Of a stretch of DNA of 8,770 nucleotides, positions 5,499-8,770 are shown piece after piece. The translations under genes and the position numbers were made by a program. Source of the stretch: an uncultured Candidatus Berkelbacteria bacterium (lineage in GTDB: Bacteria; Patescibacteriota; UBA1384; CAILIB01). The notes below the pieces were generated by a model. It was not told the origin of the DNA. It saw nothing but the letters and a program-made list of their open reading frames with translations, and searched no databases. The stretch covers positions 1 through 8,770 of the forward strand of contig CALBLZ010000167.1 in the NCBI GenBank assembly GCA_937895715.1. Reading direction: 5' to 3'. The stretch's first letter is position 1, and every line of letters starts with the position of its first letter.

Positions 5499-5981
5499 AT
5501 GCTCAACCTCAACCGCATCGAAGTAATCGGAAACCTTACCCGCGATCCTGAGCAGCGTTTTACTACCAACAACCAGTCCGTTGTTTCGGTCACTGTAGCT
5601 ACCAATCGTCGCTACAAAGATCAGTCCGGCGCCTGGGTAGACTCCCCAGCTGAGTACCACGATATCGTTATCTGGGCACAGCTTGGTGAGCGGTGCGCAC
5701 AAATCCTTAAAAAGGGTGATCGCATCTTTGTTACCGGCCGCCTGCAAACCCGTTCATGGGATGCACAAGACGGTACCAAAAAGTACAAAACCGAAATCAT
5801 CGCCGATTCAGTAATTGGTCCAGACCAAATCAACAAGAATATGGGCGGTGGCACCATGGGTGGTGGCGACGACTTCAGCATGCCAAGTGAAGCCCCAGCC
5901 AAGTCAGCTCCTAAAAAAGCTGCTAAGGCCGGCGACCCTGCTGCCGAAGACGAAATCAACATCGAAGATATTCCATTTTAA
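5499..5981 (+). CDS. ssb: single-stranded DNA-binding protein SSB
   Basis: Coats single-stranded DNA in replication, repair and recombination, and recruits partner proteins through its tail. The OB-fold covers about residues 3-110 (NRIEVIGNLTRDPEQRF, YHDIVIWAQLGERCAQILKKG, VTGRLQTRSW). Then comes a Gly/Met-rich and Ala/Lys-rich linker (about 113-148) and an acidic tip ending EDIPF, the standard partner-binding end. At 160 residues the length is normal. It starts 23 bases after rpsF with no SD, and rpsR follows after 9 bases, so it is co-transcribed with both ribosomal genes. Confidence 0.96.
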   Translation: MLNLNRIEVIGNLTRDPEQRFTTNNQSVVSVTVATNRRYKDQSGAWVDSPAEYHDIVIWAQLGERCAQILKKGDRIFVTGRLQTRSWDAQDGTKKYKTEIIADSVIGPDQINKNMGGGTMGGGDDFSMPSEAPAKSAPKKAAKAGDPAAEDEINIEDIPF

Positions 5982-5990
5982 GTTTTATTC

Positions 5991-6239
5991 ATGCCTCCAG
6001 CACACAAGTCACAGACTAAGGGCGGCTACCCAGTTGCGCGCAAGCGCCGGGCCCAGATCCCACGTTCTGTTCGCGAAATCGACCACAAAAACCTTGCTCT
6101 CATCAAGCGCTACACCAACGAGTGGGGCCAGATTGAGTCACGCCGTCGCAGCGGAAACGCTCCTGCTACTCAGCGAATGATCGGCACCGCTATTAAGCGC
6201 GCCCGTCACCTCGCCCTGCTGCCATTCGTTAAGCGCTAA
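5991..6239 (+). CDS. rpsR: 30S ribosomal protein bS18
   Basis: Small-subunit protein that forms a dimer with bS6 on the 30S platform near the mRNA exit. Seen: IDHKNLALIKRYTNEWGQI (about 29-47), the conserved GNAPATQRMIGTAIKRARHL and the family ending ALLPFVKR. It has 82 residues, a normal length, with a basic N-terminus (ARKRRAQIPRS) and none of the N-terminal cysteines found in zinc-binding forms. ATG 5991 lies 9 bases after ssb without an SD; efp starts 6 bases after its stop. Confidence 0.95.
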   Translation: MPPAHKSQTKGGYPVARKRRAQIPRSVREIDHKNLALIKRYTNEWGQIESRRRSGNAPATQRMIGTAIKRARHLALLPFVKR

Positions 6240-6245
6240 GTCCCT

Positions 6246-6809
6246 ATGCTTGGCATTACCGAGCTCAAAACCGGTACAACTATCGACATGGACGGCAGCC
6301 CATGCGTAGTTATCGATTACCAACACAGTAAGATGGGTCGCGGCGGCGCCGTGCTTCGCACCAAGCTTCGCAACCTAAAAACTGGTTCAGTATTCGATAT
6401 TACCTTCAAGAGCAGCGACAAGTTCGAAGAGGCCGTGCTGCAAAAGCGCATGTGCACCTTCCTGTACACCGAGGGCAGCGAGTACACCTTTATGGACGGC
6501 GAAAGCTTCGACCAGTTCAACCTTACCAAGGCAGAAGTTGGCGACAAATCTCGCTTCCTCAAAGAAGGTGCTGAAATCCAGATTCTCTTCTACGAAGACA
6601 AGCCGGTAAGCATCGTGCTCCCGATCAAAATGGAGTTCGAGATCACCCACACCGAACCAGGTGTTAAAGGCGATACTGCCCAGGGAGGCAGCAAGCCTGC
6701 CACTATCGAAACTGGTGCAACCATTACTGTTCCCCTCTTTGTGAAGATTGGAGACGTCATCCGTGTTAATACGGACGAAGGAACCTACGTCGAACGAGCA
6801 AACAAGTAG
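6246..6809 (+). CDS. efp: translation elongation factor P, arginine-tip type
   Basis: EF-P enters the ribosomal E site and speeds peptide bonds at proline runs. The protein has 187 residues and three domains: a KOW-like domain I (about 1-64) and two OB domains (about 65-128 and 129-187). Seen: the domain I loop YQHSKMGRGGAVLRTKLRNL, the centre FLYTEGSEYTFMD, and the C-terminal end VPLFVKIGDVIRVNTDEG. The loop tip is Arg32 in place of the lysine that E. coli modifies with beta-lysine. Arginine-tip EF-P is known in Pseudomonas and Neisseria, where EarP rhamnosylates it; no such enzyme is in this window. Last core gene of the translation operon. The 327-residue protein nearby contains proline runs (TPPPAPA) that may depend on EF-P. 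Confidence 0.96.
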   Translation: MLGITELKTGTTIDMDGSPCVVIDYQHSKMGRGGAVLRTKLRNLKTGSVFDITFKSSDKFEEAVLQKRMCTFLYTEGSEYTFMDGESFDQFNLTKAEVGDKSRFLKEGAEIQILFYEDKPVSIVLPIKMEFEITHTEPGVKGDTAQGGSKPATIETGATITVPLFVKIGDVIRVNTDEGTYVERANK

Positions 6810-6810
6810 T

Positions 6811-7026
6811 ATGACTCGCTACTTCCCAATGTTAATCCGCCACGCAATTGTGGGCGGATTTTTGGGTTTTATAGCAATCTTTGTTATCGACAGTGACCCA
6901 CAAACAAAGATACTGCTCGTGAGTTTGTTTGCTGGAATTGGCATGGTTGCCGGCAGTATACTCGAGGTATATTTCCCTGCTGCAGCCGGTAAACGCAGCG
7001 TGGCAGACGAAGATGTTGTTGAGTAA
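6811..7026 (+). CDS. small two-span membrane protein, 71 residues, unknown function
   Basis: I do not recognise this protein. It begins MTRYFPMLIRHAIVGG, has two hydrophobic spans at about residues 10-26 and 34-54 joined by a short polar turn (DSDPQTK), and ends in an acidic tail (VADEDVVE). The ATG at 6811 is one base after the efp stop, which favours translational coupling and decides the start over an in-frame ATG at 6748 inside efp. No SD is visible. It is likely the last gene of the rpsF operon. The next gene's promoter overlaps its end. Confidence 0.7.
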   Translation: MTRYFPMLIRHAIVGGFLGFIAIFVIDSDPQTKILLVSLFAGIGMVAGSILEVYFPAAAGKRSVADEDVVE

Positions 7027-7071
7027 CGTTTACGTACCGTGGTATACTTAGGCTCACAAGCAATAAGGAGG
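7019..7071 (+). promoter_or_regulatory. promoter and SD of the 327-residue gene
   Basis: TTGAGT (7019-7024), an 18-base spacer and TATACT (7043-7048) with TGG just before the -10. The -35 overlaps the stop of the previous gene. The predicted start is near 7055. A full SD, AAGGAGG (7065-7071), lies 4 bases before ATG 7076, the only strong SD directly in front of a confidently called gene in the window. Confidence 0.75.
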
Positions 7072-7075
7072 GACT

Positions 7076-8059
7076 ATGCTCAAGTGGCTCATGGGACAAT
7101 CAGATGATAAGCAGGCACCTGCCGCTAGTTCATCTACATCAACAAATCCGGTACCAACCCCACCACCAGCTCCTGCTGCTGCTATTCCTGCACCAGCTAC
7201 CCCAGCTGCCGTAACTACTGCAACACCAGCACCAGCTGCCTCATCTGCTGCAGGCACTGGCAAGCCAGTAGCGTGGGTTACCCCAACCACCCCTACCGAG
7301 GCAACTCCAGCCACTCCTGCGCCGGTAGCCGAGCCTGCTGTTGTTCACTCCGAACCGGTAGCCCCAGCTCAGCCAGCGCCTACCCCAGCTGTTGCTGAGG
7401 CAGCAGCTCCGATGCCTGAGCAGCCCGTTACTGCACAAATCGATATAAAGCTCGACCCTGATTACGTCGCTACGGTTACCCCGGTTGCAGTGGAGGTTCC
7501 AGCCGAGCCGGCGCCTGCCAAGGAAGACCCAAAGCAGGCTGAAAGCACCGCGTCCAGCTCTGCTTTCACGGATAACTCCGATCTTTTCTCTGGGTTTATT
7601 AACGACGATAAAGAGTATCCAAAGCACGAAGCAATTATCGAACCTGCAATTGAGGACGAGCCAAAGACTGATGTAGAGGAGCTCGTGATGCCTGAAGAAG
7701 AAAAGCAGGAACCAAAGCAAGACGTACAGCAGAAACCTGAAGAACCTGCCAAGTCATCAGCAATGCTCCCTGGCGAAGAACAAGAACTCCCTGATGTTGC
7801 AGCAGAGGTTAAGCGCATTCTCAACGAACGTTGGCTCGACTTCGGGCACAAGCAAATCTCCCAACTTGAAACTGAGCTTGGCCAAATGACTACCGAGATC
7901 GAAGCATCAGAAGCAAAGCGCCGAGAACTCGAAGCTAAGCTCTCCGAAATGCGCAGCGCCAAAGAAAGTGCGTCACGCAAGATCGAAAGTTGGAAGCGCA
8001 AGCTAGAAGACGCTAAGCAGACATCCGAGAAGATTCTCAACGACCTCGAGGCAATGTAG
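7076..8059 (+). CDS. Pro/Ala-rich protein with C-terminal coiled coil, 327 residues, unknown function
   Basis: I do not recognise a family. Three regions are visible. Residues 1-13 are a short start (MLKWLMGQSDDKQ). Residues about 14-150 are low complexity, rich in Pro, Ala, Thr and Val and probably disordered. Residues about 150-237 are acidic, rich in Glu/Asp/Lys/Pro. Residues about 238-327 form a predicted helix, starting LPDVAAEVKRILNERW and continuing with regular Leu/Ile/Met spacing between charged residues, typical of a coiled coil. There is no signal peptide or membrane span, so it is probably cytoplasmic. Possible roles are a scaffold or cell-shape protein, but this is a guess. It forms its own unit with promoter, SD and terminator; the strong SD suggests good expression. 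Confidence 0.8.
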   Translation: MLKWLMGQSDDKQAPAASSSTSTNPVPTPPPAPAAAIPAPATPAAVTTATPAPAASSAAGTGKPVAWVTPTTPTEATPATPAPVAEPAVVHSEPVAPAQPAPTPAVAEAAAPMPEQPVTAQIDIKLDPDYVATVTPVAVEVPAEPAPAKEDPKQAESTASSSAFTDNSDLFSGFINDDKEYPKHEAIIEPAIEDEPKTDVEELVMPEEEKQEPKQDVQQKPEEPAKSSAMLPGEEQELPDVAAEVKRILNERWLDFGHKQISQLETELGQMTTEIEASEAKRRELEAKLSEMRSAKESASRKIESWKRKLEDAKQTSEKILNDLEAM

Positions 8060-8064
8060 CACAC

Positions 8065-8090
8065 AAAACCCGGCGCTTAGCCGGGTTTTT
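8065..8090 (+). terminator. rho-independent terminator of the 327-residue gene
   Basis: Perfect arms AAAACCCGGC (8065-8074) and GCCGGGTTTT (8080-8089) with a 5-base loop, running into five T (8086-8090). It begins 5 bases after the stop codon. Confidence 0.92.
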
Positions 8091-8114
8091 GGTACGCTAG
8101 AGCACATACGAGAT

Positions 8115-8146
8115 CGACCTCCCTCCGCTTACGCAGAAGGAGGTCG
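8115..8146 (-). repeat. long hairpin with GTAA loop, similar to the 3' hairpins at 2703 and 4044
   Basis: CGACCTCC (8115-8122) pairs with GGAGGTCG (8139-8146). Read on the minus strand the inner part also pairs: T-G wobble, TC/GA, T-G wobble, GC/GC, closing a GTAA loop, so about 14 pairs without a break. On the plus strand the two wobble positions become A-C mismatches, which points to function as minus-strand RNA. No T-run follows on either strand, so it is not a standard terminator. The TAA of the weak minus-strand frame described for 8147-8475 directly abuts it. Confidence 0.6.
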
Positions 8147-8475
8147 TTAAGGGGCGCTACTACAAGCGCAATGACGATAAGATGACGTAGCCCGGACCCT
8201 AATAGAGGTGCGTCCGCTCTTGATGGCGACCATCTTGCTGAAGTGCGTCAGCCCGCTCCCACGCTCTGCACCGAAGTGCCGAGGTGTTGCCCTTTTATTC
8301 TGCACAGCGATCTGCGCGTACTTGTTCTCAGGTAGTAATCTCTGAGAGGAAATCAAAGGCAATCTACCTAGTTTTTGGCTGTTAACCGCGATTACCAGGA
8401 ACGCACCCTCGTGCCTATTCTCACCATAGTCGTTTTACGACCCCCAAACCCGATTCTTTGAACAATCGGTACCAT
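8147..8475 (-). other. hairpin-rich stretch without a confident gene: structured RNA or frameshifted small gene
   Basis: With its flanks, the stretch 8091-8521 has no convincing intact gene. Minus-strand RNA can form CCGATT/AATCGG (8450-8469), GTCGT/ACGAC (8429-8441), GCAC/GTGC (8403-8414), AGGTAG/CTACCT (8330-8369), GCAC-TTCG-GTGC with outer CTC/GAG (8264-8283), GATGG/CCATC (8222-8234) and GCGCT/AGCGC (8154-8169). Alternatively, ATG 8475 opens a 27-codon frame (MVPIVQRIGFGGRK...), and a -1 step at AAAA (8433-8436) leads into a frame open to TAA at 8147, about 110 codons in all. A TTGACT (8501-8506) followed after 16 bases by TAAATA is a weak promoter candidate, but its start would fall just after ATG 8475. 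I found no match to RNase P RNA, tmRNA, 4.5S or 6S RNA. Confidence 0.3.
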
Positions 8476-8521
8476 CAATATTTACACTGATTTTAAGAGT
8501 AGTCAAGCCCCGGCCCAGATT

Positions 8522-8552
8522 AAAAAATCGCCAGGCAGGGCCCGGCGATTTT
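8522..8552 (-). terminator. rho-independent terminator of groEL
   Basis: Arms AAAATCGCC (8524-8532) and GGCGATTTT (8544-8552) with an 11-base loop. In the minus direction they run into a T-run (plus-strand A-run 8522-8527). It begins 15 bases after the groEL stop. Confidence 0.88.
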
Positions 8553-8567
8553 ATCTAACTCTTGCAG

Positions 8568-8770
8568 TTAGTAGTCCATACCTCCCATGCCACCACCTGG
8601 CATAGCAGGAGCTTCTGGCTTTGGCATTTCGGTAATGAGCACTTCAGTTGTGAGCACCATAGCCGCAACCGATGCAGCGTTGGTAAGCGCCGAGGCGGTA
8701 ACCTTAAACGGATCGATGATTCCAGCTTCGAGCATATTTACGTACTCACCAGTGAGTGCGTTGTAGCCAA
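8568..8770 (-). CDS. groL: chaperonin GroEL (60 kDa), C-terminal 66 residues
   Basis: ATP-driven folding chamber of the cytoplasm, working with GroES. Only the end of the gene is in the window. Seen: [20 protein letters not shown], then [24 protein letters not shown] (the helix region before the tail), then a tail rich in Pro and Gly ending GGGMGGMDY and a TAA at 8568-8570. The Gly-Gly-Met repeat tail is a hallmark of bacterial GroEL and lines the base of the folding cavity. The tail here is short with one main GGM block. The gene is followed by its own terminator. Its 5' part and any groES lie outside. Confidence 0.96.
   Translation of the reverse strand, partial: GYNALTGEYVNMLEAGIIDPFKVTASALTNAASVAAMVLTTEVLITEMPKPEAPAMPGGGMGGMDY

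Noticed and set aside
6955..6962. AGTATACT inside the 71-residue gene as a promoter -10
   Set aside because: No -35 at proper spacing, and it lies inside coding sequence upstream of a better promoter at 7019-7048.
7241..8064. Long minus-strand open frames opposite the 327-residue gene
   Set aside because: They arise from its repetitive GC-rich codons. The translations are Ser/Arg/Gly-rich and low complexity, and the plus-strand gene has promoter, SD and terminator.
8100..8480. RNase P RNA or tmRNA
   Set aside because: The conserved blocks (GAGGAAAGTCC, ACAGAA...GGC near the 3' end; tmRNA T-arm and tag ending in ALAA) are not present in order on either strand.
1..8770. CRISPR array, insertion sequence or prophage
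   Set aside because: No regularly spaced repeats, no transposase, no terminal inverted repeats and no phage structural genes were seen.

Overview
The window looks like a piece of chromosome from a small-genome bacterium of the Candidate Phyla Radiation (Patescibacteria), possibly Saccharibacteria; the placement is inference. The signs are a UvrD/PcrA helicase with GDDWQSVYSWRGAD in motif III, an EF-P with arginine at the tip of its domain I loop, a bS6 with a long charged tail, a 335-residue XerC-like recombinase, tight gene packing, almost no Shine-Dalgarno (SD) sequences, and several genes I cannot name. TGA is read as stop, so the code is not the glycine-recoded one of Gracilibacteria/Absconditabacteria. 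Base composition is roughly balanced by eye.

Layout. Positions 1-1680 (minus) hold a three-gene run: a BcrC-like PAP2 phosphatase, a 67-residue single-span membrane protein, and the N-terminal 280 residues of a UvrD/PcrA helicase that leaves the window. A XerC/D-like tyrosine recombinase (1687-2694, plus) diverges from it, with only six bases between the two start codons. Positions 2700-4833 hold three unrecognised minus-strand genes (279, 58 and about 218 codons). Each stands alone: the first two have near-consensus promoters ending in TATACT, and each gene is followed by a hairpin.

Positions 4833-7026 (plus) hold a compact operon, rpsF-ssb-rpsR-efp plus a small two-span membrane protein, preceded by a plausible promoter and a leader that can fold into two hairpins. 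Positions 7019-8090 (plus) are a separate unit with its own promoter, a clear SD, a 327-residue Pro/Ala-rich protein with a C-terminal coiled coil, and a terminator. Positions 8091-8521 have no confident gene but hold many short hairpins, best formed in minus-strand RNA; this may be a structured RNA or a frameshifted small gene. Positions 8522-8770 (minus) are the terminator and C-terminal 66 residues of GroEL.

The housekeeping genes cover DNA repair and recombination (UvrD, SSB, XerC), translation (bS6, bS18, EF-P), lipid-carrier recycling (PAP2) and protein folding (GroEL). The least explained parts are the orphan genes with similar 3' hairpins and the structured stretch next to groEL.
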